A program made the translations under genes and the position numbers. This document shows, in pieces, positions 1 to 9,845 of a stretch of DNA of 64,000 nt. Position 1 is the first letter of the stretch. Each line of letters opens with the position of its first letter. The DNA lies in assembly GCA_963817855.1 (NCBI GenBank), contig CAWFQA010000001.1:1922001-1986000 (forward strand), in the 5' to 3' direction. The notes under the pieces were generated by a model. The model ran no database searches. It saw nothing but the letters and a program-made list of their open reading frames with translations, and was not told where the DNA came from. The stretch comes from JAKAAZ01 sp963817855. GTDB lineage: Bacteria; Acidobacteriota; Terriglobia; Terriglobales; Acidobacteriaceae.

Positions 1-1299
1 CGCGAAAAGTATATGACTGTCCTCGAGCACAGCGCGACCTGGAATGGGCCTCCGAATCTCCCAATCACAAACATCGACAGGTTTCCCGATGCCCTGATTC
101 CATTTATCGATCCTGCCACAGGGAAATCACCCACGGGCGGCAGCTATATTGCAGCGCCACTGAGCCTTGCGGCTGGCCACAATACCGTATTCTGGGTCGA
201 TGTCCTTATACCGCGCGACCAGAAAGCAGGCCAATACCTCGGAATTTACACCGTAACAACCGATCAAGGATCCGTTCGTGGGCAAATCGTTGTGAATGTG
301 TGGAACTTTACACTAAGACGGGAGCCGTACCTTAAATCAAGCTTCAACGGCGGCGGGACTTATGTACCGGGATTACAAGGGGAGCTTCTGCGAAACAAGC
401 TGATGCCCGACTACGTGAACCCGTCAGACGAACCTAGACTCATCCGCAAGTACGGGGATTTCGCAACGGACCTGCAATTTTACGATGGGGTCTACTATGG
501 TTACTGCACTCCCACAGCACCGCCGACCCTGGCTGCCGTCGAACAAGCGAAAGCGGCGCAAGCGCCACGACTTTATTTATACGACGATACTGCCGATCCA
601 GAAAGCTCGTGTACGGATCGTGCCTTTTACAAGTCCGTGATCGCGTGGGCCCAAGTTCTGCATCGGGCCGGCATCAAAAATTTGGTGACACAGGAGCCGG
701 TGCCGCAACTTTACAATGACGGCCTGGAAACCGGCCGTTCGGCGGTGGACATTTGGACCCTGCTTCCTCTCGCCTACGATGATGCGCAGTCCTATACACC
801 TCCAAGAGTGACTTACATCCTGCAAAAGGGAGATGCAGCGTGGTCCTACAACGACCTGGTTCAGGATTCTTATTCGCCTAAATGGGAACTGGACTTTCCG
901 CCGATCGATTATCGAATCCAGCCAGGGTTTATCAGCCAGAGTCTGGGGCTGACGGGACTCCTGTATTGGAGCGTGGACGACTGGCCCACTGATCCGTGGG
1001 AGAATCCCCAGGGAAACCAGAACCCCGATTATCCCGGAGAAGGCATATTGATCTACCCGGGTGCACCGGCTGGGCTGCAGGGTGTCGCGCCCTCCATGAG
1101 GCTGAAATACTTGCGAGACGGGGTACAGGACTACGGCTATATTCAAATTCTGAAAAACTGCGGCCACGCGGAATGGGCGCTTCAACAGTCCAGAAAAGTT
1201 GGCCGCGACTGGACGAATTGGACTCGGAGCCCGAAGCTTCTCGAAGCGATTCGCATCGAGCTGGGCAAAAGAATAGCGGCATCCGGCTGCTCCCCCTAG
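1..1299 (+). CDS. GH123-like (DUF4091) glycoside hydrolase, 5' partial
   Basis: The frame is open to the left edge (R-E-K-Y precedes the first Met at base 13), so the N terminus is missing. What remains, about 430 residues, has a beta-sandwich-like stretch followed by a barrel-like region matching the DUF4091/GH123 architecture, a family that includes beta-N-acetylgalactosaminidases. The segment LYLYDDTADP (bases 571-600) lies where related proteins, as I recall them, carry a Y-x-x-D-E-P catalytic motif; here the Glu position is Asp. The C-terminal part contains LYWSVDDWPTDPWE and a typical KYLRDGVQDYGY ending. It is probably secreted, but the signal peptide lies outside the window. Family assignment is fairly good; the substrate is inference. 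Confidence 0.6.
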   Translation, partial: REKYMTVLEHSATWNGPPNLPITNIDRFPDALIPFIDPATGKSPTGGSYIAAPLSLAAGHNTVFWVDVLIPRDQKAGQYLGIYTVTTDQGSVRGQIVVNVWNFTLRREPYLKSSFNGGGTYVPGLQGELLRNKLMPDYVNPSDEPRLIRKYGDFATDLQFYDGVYYGYCTPTAPPTLAAVEQAKAAQAPRLYLYDDTADPESSCTDRAFYKSVIAWAQVLHRAGIKNLVTQEPVPQLYNDGLETGRSAVDIWTLLPLAYDDAQSYTPPRVTYILQKGDAAWSYNDLVQDSYSPKWELDFPPIDYRIQPGFISQSLGLTGLLYWSVDDWPTDPWENPQGNQNPDYPGEGILIYPGAPAGLQGVAPSMRLKYLRDGVQDYGYIQILKNCGHAEWALQQSRKVGRDWTNWTRSPKLLEAIRIELGKRIAASGCSP

Positions 1300-1364
1300 A
1301 ACGGCTACGCACAATCGCACTGATGCTCGATTACTGAAAAAGTAATCGCAGCGTATGTTGTGTG

Positions 1365-1378
1365 TCCAGCAGAATGGA
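1365..1378. promoter_or_regulatory. Operator TCCA-N6-TGGA, probable IclR site 1
   Basis: A perfect 7-bp inverted repeat, GTGTCCA (1362-1368) and TGGACAC (1375-1381), has a 6-bp spacer. The core shares its geometry with sites at 6069, 9734, 15038 and 19268. A -35-like TTGACG starts at 1408, 29 bp after the core, followed by TAGCAT at 1431 with a 17-bp spacer. The predicted transcript start is near 1443. Binding by the IclR protein at 14220-15014 is inference. Confidence 0.6.
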
Positions 1379-1446
1379 CACGGCATCGCATTCATGGCCT
1401 TTGCGTGTTGACGTTCTCTACGGGCATCCGTAGCATCGACACCTAT

Positions 1447-2448
1447 ATGGAAGTCGCAGCATCGCCGTCCGCTGACAGCAATGATGTTTCAAGTCATCCT
1501 TCCGGCCTCTTTTCGCGGAAGCCAATGCTTGCATTTGGGGCTCTGATTGCTGTCAATGCCATGTGGGCATTTCAATTTTCAGGCGCGCGGATTGCCACAA
1601 GCGAGCTTGGCGCCGTTCTAGTGACACTGCTGCCACTCGCGATTGCAACCCTTCTGGTGATGCCGTTTGCCAAGCTCAACTTAGATCTATTCCGGGCCGG
1701 AAATCGCACGATTCTGCTCGATGTGTTTTTGCTCGGTACAGTGGGGGTCCTGCCTGCGCAACTTTGCCTGGTTCTTGGAGTTGAGCGGACGCTCGCCTCC
1801 AACGCCAGCGTACTTGCCTTGACCGTGCCCGTGCTGACAGCTATCTGCGCTTCTCTTTTTCTGCACGAGCGCATGAGCAGGTTACGCTGGATATCCTTTA
1901 CCGTCGCGATCCTGGGTGTCTGCCTCGTCTCGGTGAAAGACATACAACACGCAGAGTTGTTCAGTCTCGAGTACGTAGCGGGTAACCTGTTCGTGCTTGC
2001 AAGCTGCGCCGGTAGCGCGTTCAACAATTCGTTTAGCCGTCGAGCTCTCTCGCGATTGTCTCCGGCGCAAGTGCTGGTGTGGAGTTTTATAGTGACCGAT
2101 TTGGAGCTGCTACTGCTTTATGCAGTGACGAATTCCGGGGATTGGCGGCGACTTGCGCATCTGGGGCCTTCCGTATGGTGGAGCCTGATTCTAGTCGCGA
2201 TTTTCAGCCTCGGTCTGTCGATGGTGTTGTATTTCTCCGTAATCCAGGCGGTGGAGGTAATGCGGGCCGCTCTTTCCGTATACCTGCTGCCAGTGTTCGG
2301 CGTGTTGTTCTCAGCGATTCTTTTGGGAGAAAAGTTGACTCTCAACCTTGTGGCCGGCGGGGCGCTGATTTTCGTGAGCTGTTTTCTGGTGACGGTGTAC
2401 GAGGAAAAACAGCGCCTCCGCAGAATGGGCAGCGATGAACGCATTTAA
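1447..2448 (+). CDS. EamA/DMT-family permease
   Basis: An integral membrane protein of about 333 residues with roughly ten hydrophobic segments arranged as two EamA halves, the usual size and layout for the drug/metabolite transporter superfamily. It is the first gene of a tight unit: its end overlaps the following DapA-like gene by 14 bases, and a D-aminoacylase and a D-threonine-aldolase-like gene come next, so uptake or export of an amino acid or N-acyl amino acid is plausible. The start is uncertain. ATG 1447 lies only a few bases after the predicted transcript start; ATG 1525 has GGAAG just upstream and would begin at the first membrane helix. An upstream GTG at 1360 lies inside the operator and is unlikely. 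Confidence 0.8.
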   Translation: MEVAASPSADSNDVSSHPSGLFSRKPMLAFGALIAVNAMWAFQFSGARIATSELGAVLVTLLPLAIATLLVMPFAKLNLDLFRAGNRTILLDVFLLGTVGVLPAQLCLVLGVERTLASNASVLALTVPVLTAICASLFLHERMSRLRWISFTVAILGVCLVSVKDIQHAELFSLEYVAGNLFVLASCAGSAFNNSFSRRALSRLSPAQVLVWSFIVTDLELLLLYAVTNSGDWRRLAHLGPSVWWSLILVAIFSLGLSMVLYFSVIQAVEVMRAALSVYLLPVFGVLFSAILLGEKLTLNLVAGGALIFVSCFLVTVYEEKQRLRRMGSDERI

Positions 2449-3388
2449 AGTGAATGGCATTCTTCCGGTCATTCCGACTCCCTTTGATCGCGAAGGCCGG
2501 GTGGACTGGCGGGCACTGAGTGGCTTGCTGGAGTTTGCAATCAAGGCTCGTGTCTGTGGAGTCTGCCTGCCTGCATATGCCAGCGAATTCTACAAACTTC
2601 GGGATGCTGAACGCCGGGAGCTGGTATGCCAGGCCATTCAGGGTCTAAATGGTCGTTTGCCGGTAGTGGCGCAGATAAACCACGTATCGACTTCATTTGT
2701 GGCGGAGGCAGCACGCGATCTCGAGGGTGCTGGCGCTGCCGCAATTTCTGTCGCCGTTCCACGGCTTTTCGGTTTGCCGGAACGCGATCTGCTCCGATAT
2801 TTCGATCGAATATTACAGTCGATTACTGTTCCGCTGATCATCCAAGACTTCAATCCTGGAGGCGCGACCGTAAGTCTGGAGTTCGTCAAGGCTCTTCATA
2901 GTCAGCACGAACACTTTCGATATTTGAAGCTCGAAGAGCCGCTGATGTCTGGGCGGGTGAGGTCCATTATCGAAGAAACAAATGGGGCCGTCGGTGTGAT
3001 CGATGGGTGGGGTGGCATGTACATGCTGGAACTCATCGACGCGGGTATTTGTGGAGTCATGCCAGGATTGGCGGTCTCAGATCTGCTTCAGCTGGTTTGG
3101 GAAAACGCACGCGCTGGGAATCAAGATGCGGCCTATGAATTGTTTCAGGGTATCTTGCCGCAGATTGCCTACAGTCTGCAGAGTATTGAGTTCTTTCACC
3201 ACGCAGAAAAAGCACTGCTCGTGGCACGTGGCGTTCTCACGGAGCCTGAGGTTCGAGATGCCACGCTTACTGTGGATCCGATAGACCGAGCACATATCAA
3301 TTTTCTCAATCGGAAGATTCTGGATCTGGTGCGCCGATCGAAGACGGGCGTCCATACCTCGCGTGCATCGTCAGAGGTACTGCCATGA
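2435..3388 (+). CDS. DapA/N-acetylneuraminate lyase superfamily protein
   Basis: 317 residues, the standard length for class I aldolase-type TIM barrels of the dihydrodipicolinate synthase family. The Schiff-base lysine is visible as K165 in YLKLEEP, and the N terminus (GILPVIPTPFD) is canonical. Two positions differ from true DapA: the GTTGE pyruvate-binding loop is replaced by PAYASEF, and the proton-relay Tyr of YNVP is replaced by QDFNP (137-141). It is therefore unlikely to make dihydrodipicolinate; a lyase or dehydratase on a 2-keto acid is more likely. It overlaps the permease by 14 bases and the next gene by ATGA, indicating translational coupling in a D-amino-acid operon. Confidence 0.8.
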   Translation: MNAFKVNGILPVIPTPFDREGRVDWRALSGLLEFAIKARVCGVCLPAYASEFYKLRDAERRELVCQAIQGLNGRLPVVAQINHVSTSFVAEAARDLEGAGAAAISVAVPRLFGLPERDLLRYFDRILQSITVPLIIQDFNPGGATVSLEFVKALHSQHEHFRYLKLEEPLMSGRVRSIIEETNGAVGVIDGWGGMYMLELIDAGICGVMPGLAVSDLLQLVWENARAGNQDAAYELFQGILPQIAYSLQSIEFFHHAEKALLVARGVLTEPEVRDATLTVDPIDRAHINFLNRKILDLVRRSKTGVHTSRASSEVLP

Positions 3389-4920
3389 AGGAATCAACAA
3401 ATACCATTCTGACCGGCGGGGCCATTGTCGATGGCACCGGCGCTCCTCCGATTTCAGGTGACATTGTTATCCAGGGAGATCGGATCGTGTCAGTCGGCAG
3501 ACCTCGGAGCGCTTCCGCCTTTTCAGAGAATGTGGAATTCGAGATTCTAGATTGCGCGGGCTGTGTTATTGCACCTGGGTTTATTGATGCGCACAGTCAC
3601 TCGGACCTTCAGGTGCTGGAAAATCGAACCGAGAAGCTACTGCAGGGAGTGACGACAGAAGTTGTTGGGAACTGTGGTTTCTCAGCCTATCCATTGCCAG
3701 AAAATCCACAAATATTGCGGGATTTCGCAAATGGAATTCTCTATGGAAATAACAGTTGGGGCTGGAACTCTGCTTCCGATTATCTTGCCAGCGCGAGCAA
3801 ATCCAAGTTTGTCACGGTTGCGTCGTTGGTTGGGCATGGTTCGTTGAGAATCAAAGTTGCAGGGAATACCAGCAGGGAGCTCACGAGCCACGAACTCGAC
3901 ACAATGGCGGGGCTACTGGACGATGCGCTTCAGGCAGGGGCTGCGGGATTTTCTTCCGGGCTGATGTACGCGCCAGGATCGGGGGCTTCGCCAAAGGAAC
4001 TGATAGCACTCTGCCGTGTGGTTGCCCGCAGAAGCGGCGTATATGCAACCCACATGCGCAGCTATTCCGACAAGCTGGTCGAAGCGGTCGAAGAACAGAT
4101 TTCCATTGCTCAAGCTTCCGAATGTCGCCTCCAGATTTCTCATCTGCAGGCTGCCGGTCCCGACAACTGGCATTTGCAGCAGCGTGCGCTTGCGGTGATA
4201 GAGCAAGCTTCCGAGCGGGGCGTGGATGTGGCATTCGATGCGTATCCATGGCTGGCCGGATGTACCGTGCTCACGCAGGTGCTGCCGCAGGCTGCGCTGG
4301 ATGGCGGGATTTCCCAGCTCCTTGGAAGACTCGCTGATCCTATACAGCGCGAAACAATTCGGCCCCATATCAAAGGCGAGGCACCCTGGAATGGAGTGGT
4401 GATAACATCGGCCGCAAACAACCCAGCCTCACTGGTAGGTCGGTCAATCCAGGAAATCGCAGACGAGCGGGGCAGACAGCCGGAAGATGCAGTGATGGAC
4501 ATTTTGCTGGAACAACATGGAAACGTGAACATCGTAGAACATGCTCAGTCGATCGACAATCTTCATGCGCTGCTGACCCATCCTCTGGCGATGGTCATCA
4601 CCGACGGAGTTTATACAAGTGGGCGTTCCCATCCGCGGCTGTACGGAACATTCCCCATGTTGCTGGGCGAGATGGTGCGGGAGCGCGGATGGCTAAGCCT
4701 CGAAGAAGCGGTCCATAAAGTTACAGGCAAGCCGGCTTCGGTATTCAACTTGCGGAACAGAGGCACCGTGGCACCGGGCCATGTCGCAGATCTAGCGGTT
4801 TTTGATCCAAAGACCATCCGTACCGATGCCACGTACGAGAAGCCTAACGTCGCGCCAACTGGACTCAAGGCTGTGCTCCGGAGCGGCAGAGTTGTCGTCG
4901 ATTCGGGGATGGTTGTATAG
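3385..4920 (+). CDS. N-acyl-D-amino-acid deacylase (D-aminoacylase)
   Basis: 511 residues of the amidohydrolase superfamily, hydrolysing N-acyl-D-amino acids to the free D-amino acid and a carboxylate. Metal-site features are present: D68-A-H70-S-H72 in GFIDAHSHSD, C97 in VGNCGFS (the bridging Cys typical of D-aminoacylases), and His in YATHMRSY and QISHLQAAG. The segment GFSSGLMYAPGS is also characteristic. The start codon overlaps the previous stop (ATGA). No signal peptide is seen, so it should act in the cytoplasm, after import perhaps by the upstream permease. It could also accept related N-acyl substrates. Confidence 0.87.
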   Translation: MKESTNTILTGGAIVDGTGAPPISGDIVIQGDRIVSVGRPRSASAFSENVEFEILDCAGCVIAPGFIDAHSHSDLQVLENRTEKLLQGVTTEVVGNCGFSAYPLPENPQILRDFANGILYGNNSWGWNSASDYLASASKSKFVTVASLVGHGSLRIKVAGNTSRELTSHELDTMAGLLDDALQAGAAGFSSGLMYAPGSGASPKELIALCRVVARRSGVYATHMRSYSDKLVEAVEEQISIAQASECRLQISHLQAAGPDNWHLQQRALAVIEQASERGVDVAFDAYPWLAGCTVLTQVLPQAALDGGISQLLGRLADPIQRETIRPHIKGEAPWNGVVITSAANNPASLVGRSIQEIADERGRQPEDAVMDILLEQHGNVNIVEHAQSIDNLHALLTHPLAMVITDGVYTSGRSHPRLYGTFPMLLGEMVRERGWLSLEEAVHKVTGKPASVFNLRNRGTVAPGHVADLAVFDPKTIRTDATYEKPNVAPTGLKAVLRSGRVVVDSGMVV

Positions 4921-4944
4921 GCTTATCGCAGCGAATTATTTTCC

Positions 4945-6036
4945 ATGAATCTCCAAGATTTAGACACCCCGGCAGTTCTCATCGATGCAGACACGATGGA
5001 GCGCAATCTCCGTGGCATGGCGAACTATTGCGCCGCGCACAATCTTACGCTGCGGCCACACACAAAAACCCACAAGATTCCTGAAATTGCGCGCCTTCAG
5101 CTGCAGTACGGAGCAGGCGGAATAACCGTCGCAAAGGTTGGCGAGGCAGAGGTGATGGCGGATGCAGGCCTGAACGACATCGTGATCGTCTATCCGATTT
5201 GGGGAGAAACGAAATGGAAGCGGGTGGCGGAGCTGGCCAAGCGAGCCAAACTCTCCGTTGCGATCGATTCCTTTCCGGTGGCGGATGGCATTTCACAAGC
5301 AGCAAAAGCAGCGGGTGTTGAAGTCGGAATTCGATTGGAATTCGACACTGGACTTCGCCGCTGCGGTCTCACATTGGACGCCAAGTCGGTGGAAATCGCG
5401 CAAAAGGTATTCGCTTTGCCGAATCTTCGGTGGGAAGGCATCTCTCTCTATCCCGGGCATATTATGGGCAACCGGAAGATTCGAGAGCAAGACATCCCAA
5501 TCGAAAACGGTAAGCTTGACCGGCTTTTTGCTCTGCTCGATTCCGCTGGGATTTCGTACCCCGTGGTCAGCGGGGGCAACACGCCCGCTGCTTTCGAGAG
5601 TCACCGGTTTCATGGCGTCACAGAGATCCGGCCTGGAACCTACGTCTTTAACGATCGAAACACCGTGGATGCGGAATCCGCAAGCTACGCCGACTGTGCT
5701 GTGACAGTGCTGACAACTGTGGTAAGCACCAGTGTTCCGCACCGTGCAATCGTTGATGCCGGCAGCAAAACGCTTTCGGCGGACACTCTGCTCTCTGGGG
5801 GCGGCAAATACTTCGGATATGTTCAGGACCATCCAGAATTCATATTGGAAGATCTTTCCGAAGAACACGGCCACGTAACCATTCCCCATGACTCAGCGAC
5901 AAAGATAGGCGACCGACTCAGGATTATTCCCAACCACGTGTGCCCGTGCATCAATCTGCATGATCGAGCGTTTGTCGTTCAAGGCGAGACGGTGATTGAT
6001 GAGTGGAAGGTAGCTGCCAGGGGAAAGGTCACGTAG
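4945..6036 (+). CDS. D-threonine aldolase/D-serine dehydratase-type PLP enzyme
   Basis: 363 residues: an alanine-racemase-like N-terminal barrel and a C-terminal D-serine-dehydratase-like beta domain. The PLP lysine is expected at K41 in LRPHTKTHK, and the metal pair H331-x-C333 appears in PNHVCPCINLHD. Enzymes with this architecture are PLP- and divalent-metal-dependent and cleave or dehydrate beta-hydroxy-D-amino acids. It begins 24 bases after the D-aminoacylase, so the two steps can act in series: deacylation, then breakdown of the D-amino acid. Whether the reaction is aldol cleavage or dehydration cannot be told from sequence. Confidence 0.85.
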   Translation: MNLQDLDTPAVLIDADTMERNLRGMANYCAAHNLTLRPHTKTHKIPEIARLQLQYGAGGITVAKVGEAEVMADAGLNDIVIVYPIWGETKWKRVAELAKRAKLSVAIDSFPVADGISQAAKAAGVEVGIRLEFDTGLRRCGLTLDAKSVEIAQKVFALPNLRWEGISLYPGHIMGNRKIREQDIPIENGKLDRLFALLDSAGISYPVVSGGNTPAAFESHRFHGVTEIRPGTYVFNDRNTVDAESASYADCAVTVLTTVVSTSVPHRAIVDAGSKTLSADTLLSGGGKYFGYVQDHPEFILEDLSEEHGHVTIPHDSATKIGDRLRIIPNHVCPCINLHDRAFVVQGETVIDEWKVAARGKVT

Positions 6037-6068
6037 CCAGCGGTATGCTGCGAACGCGCAAATTGCCA

Positions 6069-6082
6069 TCCAATACGCTGGA
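6069..6082. promoter_or_regulatory. Operator TCCA-N6-TGGA, probable IclR site 2
   Basis: The core TCCAATACGCTGGA is followed 29 bp later by TTGATC (6112-6117). The 30 bases from 6111 match those from 15080 at 22 positions without a gap. The predicted transcript start near 6147 leaves a leader of about 94 bases for the GH20 gene at 6241. Confidence 0.6.
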
Positions 6083-6240
6083 CGTGAACGGTGTAAGATC
6101 GCGGATTGCACTTGATCTAAGGAAAAGGTGCAGGTGAAACTGGGTTGACTTCGCAATGCTGCAATCGGCCGGTACTTGGCCGGAAAAATTGCCAATCTCT
6201 CCAAGTGCACGCCCTCCCGTAACAGGGCGAAAGGAAACCA

Positions 6241-8335
6241 ATGGCTCGGATACAGTCGGTCGCATTACTGCTATGTATGTTCGCAGGCATTTCTGCTTAC
6301 GCTGCCCACAATCCGCTGCTTCCGCGTCCACAGCAGATGCAATACGGTACCGGCACCGTGCGGCTCACGGGCCTGAAGATTGTCTTTTCGTCGAGTCCGA
6401 GTGCGGAAGATAAGTTTGCGGCCAGCGAGTTATCCAAATACGTTGAACAGCGCACGGGAGTTCATTTACCAATCGGCAGTTCCGGCGATAGTGCGGCGGA
6501 AGGGACGATCATGCTCGATCGGACCGGAGCCACAGATCAACCTCTCGCTCTTCCGGGGGACTTGCCTGGACCGCATTCCAAGGAGGCCTACGATCTGGTC
6601 GTGTCAGACCATGGAGTTAAGATCCACGCTGATACGTCAGCGGGAATCTTCCATGGAATTCAAACGCTGCGACAGCTCATCGAAGGAAGCGGTCCGGAGT
6701 CGGTTCTGCCGCAGGTTGAAATCCACGATTGGCCATCGGTCGAACTTCGCGGAACAATGGTGGACATCAGCCATGGGCCATTGCCAACGGAAAAGGAAAT
6801 TGAACGCCAGATCAACTTTCTCTCTCGCTGGAAAGAGAACCAATATTATCTGTACACGGAAGATAGCATCGAACTGAAAGGATACCCACTTTTGGTCCCG
6901 GATGGCCGGCTCACGCAAGATGAGGTACGGCGGATTGTGGCGTACGGACGGGAACGGCATATAGATGTCATCCCCAACCTGGATTTGTATGGTCACCAGC
7001 ACGATTTATTTAGGATCGAGAAATACAGTGAATTGTCCGATGAGCCTCACGGAACGGAATTTGATCCTCGCAATCCTAAGGTGATGCCTCTGCTGACAGA
7101 CTGGGTGAAGCAGCTTGCCGATCTATTTCCCAGCCCCTTCGTCAGCATTGGGTTCGATGAGACCTTCCAGATCGAGCGGGCTACCAAAGCCTCTGGCGCC
7201 GCGGCGGCACCGGCGGGTCTGTTTGTGAAGCAACTCACGGATGTGACGCGGCTATTTCAAAATCGCGGCAAACATGTAATGGCGTACGACGACATCATGG
7301 TCAAATTCCCACAGATTATCCCCCAGCTTCCGCCAGGGCTGATTGCTGTCGCGTGGTATTACACGTCAGAAGACCCAACCTATAAACGGTGGCTAGGCCC
7401 ATTGATCTCCAATCACATACCACATGTGGTTCAGCCCGGGAGTGATGAGTTATGACAATATCGCTCCCGATTACAACACGACTTTTGAAAATATTGATAC
7501 TTTTCTTGCCGCGGGACGCCGGTCCGGTGCGTTGGGCCTGATCAATTCTGTGTGGGCTGACGACGCCCAACTACTTTTTCGCATGTCTCTGCCAGGAATG
7601 GCCTACGGCGCTGCGGCTCCTTGGCAATCCCAGCCGATGGACCGAGCAAGCTTTTTCTTCGATTATGCGTCCGCTATGTACCCATCCACCGTAGCTCCAA
7701 ATATTGCCTCGGCGATCAGCAACCTGTCACAGGCGGAAATCGATCTGCAAAAAGTGCTTGGAAACGAACATACTATGTTCGCATTATGGCAGGATCCCTT
7801 CCTCCCGGCGTACTACAAAAACCTGCCCGCCCACCAAATGGATCTGCATCAGTCGCGGCTTCATGCGGAAGAAGCCGAAACATCACTGTTACATGCAGAA
7901 AGCCTGGGTGCTGACCCCGCGACCATAAATAGTCTGATGATCGGAAGCGAACTTCTCGACTATGCCGGCGAGAAATTTCAAACCCCTGTCGAGATGTCGG
8001 AGTTGTGGGACAAACTTGGCCCTCGCCGACCAGATTCAGAAGATTGGTGGAACAACTGGGGCTCTCAAATTACATATCAAGATCACTCCCGCGTTGTTGA
8101 TCTCATGGATCGCATCACCAACCTGAAGCCGGCCTATCGGGCGGCGTGGCTGCAGGAATATACGCCGTACCGCCTGGGATCAGCCTTAGGCCGATGGGAT
8201 GCGGAATACCAATACTGGCGAGGAGTGCAACAGAAGCTGCAGGAATTCGACGATAGCTCAAAGGCTGGGGAAACTCTGCCGCCCCTCGAAAAGATCATCG
8301 AGGGCGACGGCTCCGGGAATTCCGCGGGCAAGTGA
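6241..8335 (+). CDS. GH20-type beta-N-acetylhexosaminidase, frameshifted
   Basis: About 697 residues if the frame is repaired. The N terminus is a signal peptide ending near AYAAHN, followed by a GH20b-like domain (FAASELSKYVEQRTG) and a TIM barrel (PSVELRGTMVDISHG; VIPNLDLYGHQ) with the Asp-Glu pair in SIGFDETFQ. The first frame runs to a stop at 7455 and the second continues to 8335. Skipping g7429 joins them as HVFSPGVMSYDNIAPDY, which reads naturally, so a single extra base is the likely cause. The pair is SIGFDE rather than the usual GGDE, so exact specificity for terminal GlcNAc or GalNAc is uncertain. IclR site 2 lies upstream. Confidence 0.75.
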
Positions 8336-8397
8336 AGACTATTTCTTGCTCAAGGAATGGTGACATTCGCCTGTATCGATAAGGGGAGGGAATTCGT

Positions 8398-9654
8398 TTG
8401 ACGTTCGAAGATTCGCTGTGTGCGCGTGGGGCGAAAGCCCTGGATTCTCGCCGTTCATTTCTGAAGAGGAGCTTTGCCCTCTGCGTCACATCTTCGATTA
8501 CTCAGCCATTTCAAGGCCTTGCGCTGGGTTCTGGTAGCCAAAGAATCCTGGCATATGTCGGTACGGACACCAAACCCGTAGATGGTGCAGCCAATGGGAA
8601 GGGTATCTATCTGTTCGAAATGAACTCGCATACCGGACGGTTGTTGCTATTGAAACTCGCAGCCGAAACGACCAGCCCGTCGTGGCTGACGCTCCATCCT
8701 TCCGGAAGGTATTTGTATGCGATCAACGAGGTTTCAGATTTCGATGGCAAGAATGGCTCCGTAAGCGCCTTCGCGATTGACCGCGCGAACGGTGATTTAC
8801 GATTTCTTAACACAGTAAGTTCCTTAGGTGCTGGACCGGCCTACGTAAGCTTGGACATCACTGGCAGGTATGCGTTCGTAGCCAACTATTTTGGCGGCAA
8901 CATCGCGGTTTTTCCAATCCTGCCGAACGGTTCGCTTGGACCGGCGGTTGACTTCCATCAAGACAACGGATCCCTTGGGAGTATCCACGCGAGGAATGCG
9001 CCTCCGGGGAGCTTCGCGATCAGCGGACACGATGCCCCGCACGCACATATGATTCACCCCGATCCGAAGAACCGCTTCGTCCTGCAAACTGATTTAGGGC
9101 AGGACCGGATATATGTTTATGAATTTGATGTCAATACCGGTAAACTGGCGGCCGCCGAAAATCCGTTTGTCTCGCTTCCTTCCGGTGATGGTCCGCGCCA
9201 CTTTGTGTTCCATCCCAACGGCCGCTGGATGTATTCCATCCAAGAGGAAGCATCCACGGTCGACTTTTTCCTATACGCTTCCAGAACCGGTATTCTCACG
9301 CTACAGCAGAGGATTTCGACTCTTCCTCCCGGCTACACCGGCACCAATTTCTCTTCAGAAATTACGGTGTCGCCGGATGGACGGTTCCTGTATGCCGCCA
9401 ATCGCCTGCATAATTCCATCGCCGTGTTTTCAATCGCAACTGACGGAAAACTGGATCACGTGGGCGACACCTTGACGGAGGGTGATTATCCGAGCTTTTT
9501 CACTCTGGACCCTGGCGGCAATTTCCTGTATGCGTGTAATCAGCGCAGCGACAACATCACTTCGTTTCGGGTCGACAGAAAGACCGGCATGTTGACTTTC
9601 ATCGGTCAATACACGCCCGTAGGTACTCCACTTTGCATCACGTTTCTGACGTGA
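8398..9654 (+). CDS. Lactonase-family seven-bladed beta-propeller protein
   Basis: 418 residues of the YkgB/6-phosphogluconolactonase-like propeller family, with repeated blades such as HPSGRYLYAINE, HPNGRWMYSIQE and SPDGRFLYAANR. A twin-arginine signal is visible (SRRSFLKRS, residues 17-25), so it is probably exported by Tat. That makes cytosolic 6-phosphogluconolactone an unlikely substrate; a periplasmic sugar lactone is more likely. TTG 8398 is chosen because a strong ribosome site AAGGGGAGG lies at 8380-8388. It starts 62 bases after the GH20 gene and probably belongs to the same transcript. Confidence 0.78.
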   Translation: MTFEDSLCARGAKALDSRRSFLKRSFALCVTSSITQPFQGLALGSGSQRILAYVGTDTKPVDGAANGKGIYLFEMNSHTGRLLLLKLAAETTSPSWLTLHPSGRYLYAINEVSDFDGKNGSVSAFAIDRANGDLRFLNTVSSLGAGPAYVSLDITGRYAFVANYFGGNIAVFPILPNGSLGPAVDFHQDNGSLGSIHARNAPPGSFAISGHDAPHAHMIHPDPKNRFVLQTDLGQDRIYVYEFDVNTGKLAAAENPFVSLPSGDGPRHFVFHPNGRWMYSIQEEASTVDFFLYASRTGILTLQQRISTLPPGYTGTNFSSEITVSPDGRFLYAANRLHNSIAVFSIATDGKLDHVGDTLTEGDYPSFFTLDPGGNFLYACNQRSDNITSFRVDRKTGMLTFIGQYTPVGTPLCITFLT

Positions 9655-9733
9655 CTCGCTAGTGGACCTCTCTATCAGAATCTCTCGAGATTGAGTTGAG
9701 GGTTGTAAACGGCAGTTTCAGATCACTCGGACG

Positions 9734-9747
9734 TCCAGCATATTGAA
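9734..9747. promoter_or_regulatory. Operator-like TCCA-N6-TGAA, probable IclR site 3
   Basis: TCCAGCATATTGAA is the reverse orientation of the ATATGC-type site, with one changed base in an arm. A TCGACG that resembles the TTGACG box of site 1 lies 29 bp downstream at 9777, and the predicted start near 9812 gives a 34-base leader for the TonB receptor at 9846. Confidence 0.5.
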
Positions 9748-9845
9748 CGGTTTGTTGTACGACTCGGTTGTTTTTGTCGACGCAGTCCTCGATCTGGTCT
9801 ACCTTGACTCATCGGTTTACTGATTCGCTTTCTGGAGGGAATAAC

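Noticed and set aside
9679..9692. AATCTC-TC-GAGATT palindrome after the lactonase gene
   Set aside because: Short arms, no T-tract and no second copy seen; symmetry of this size is expected by chance.
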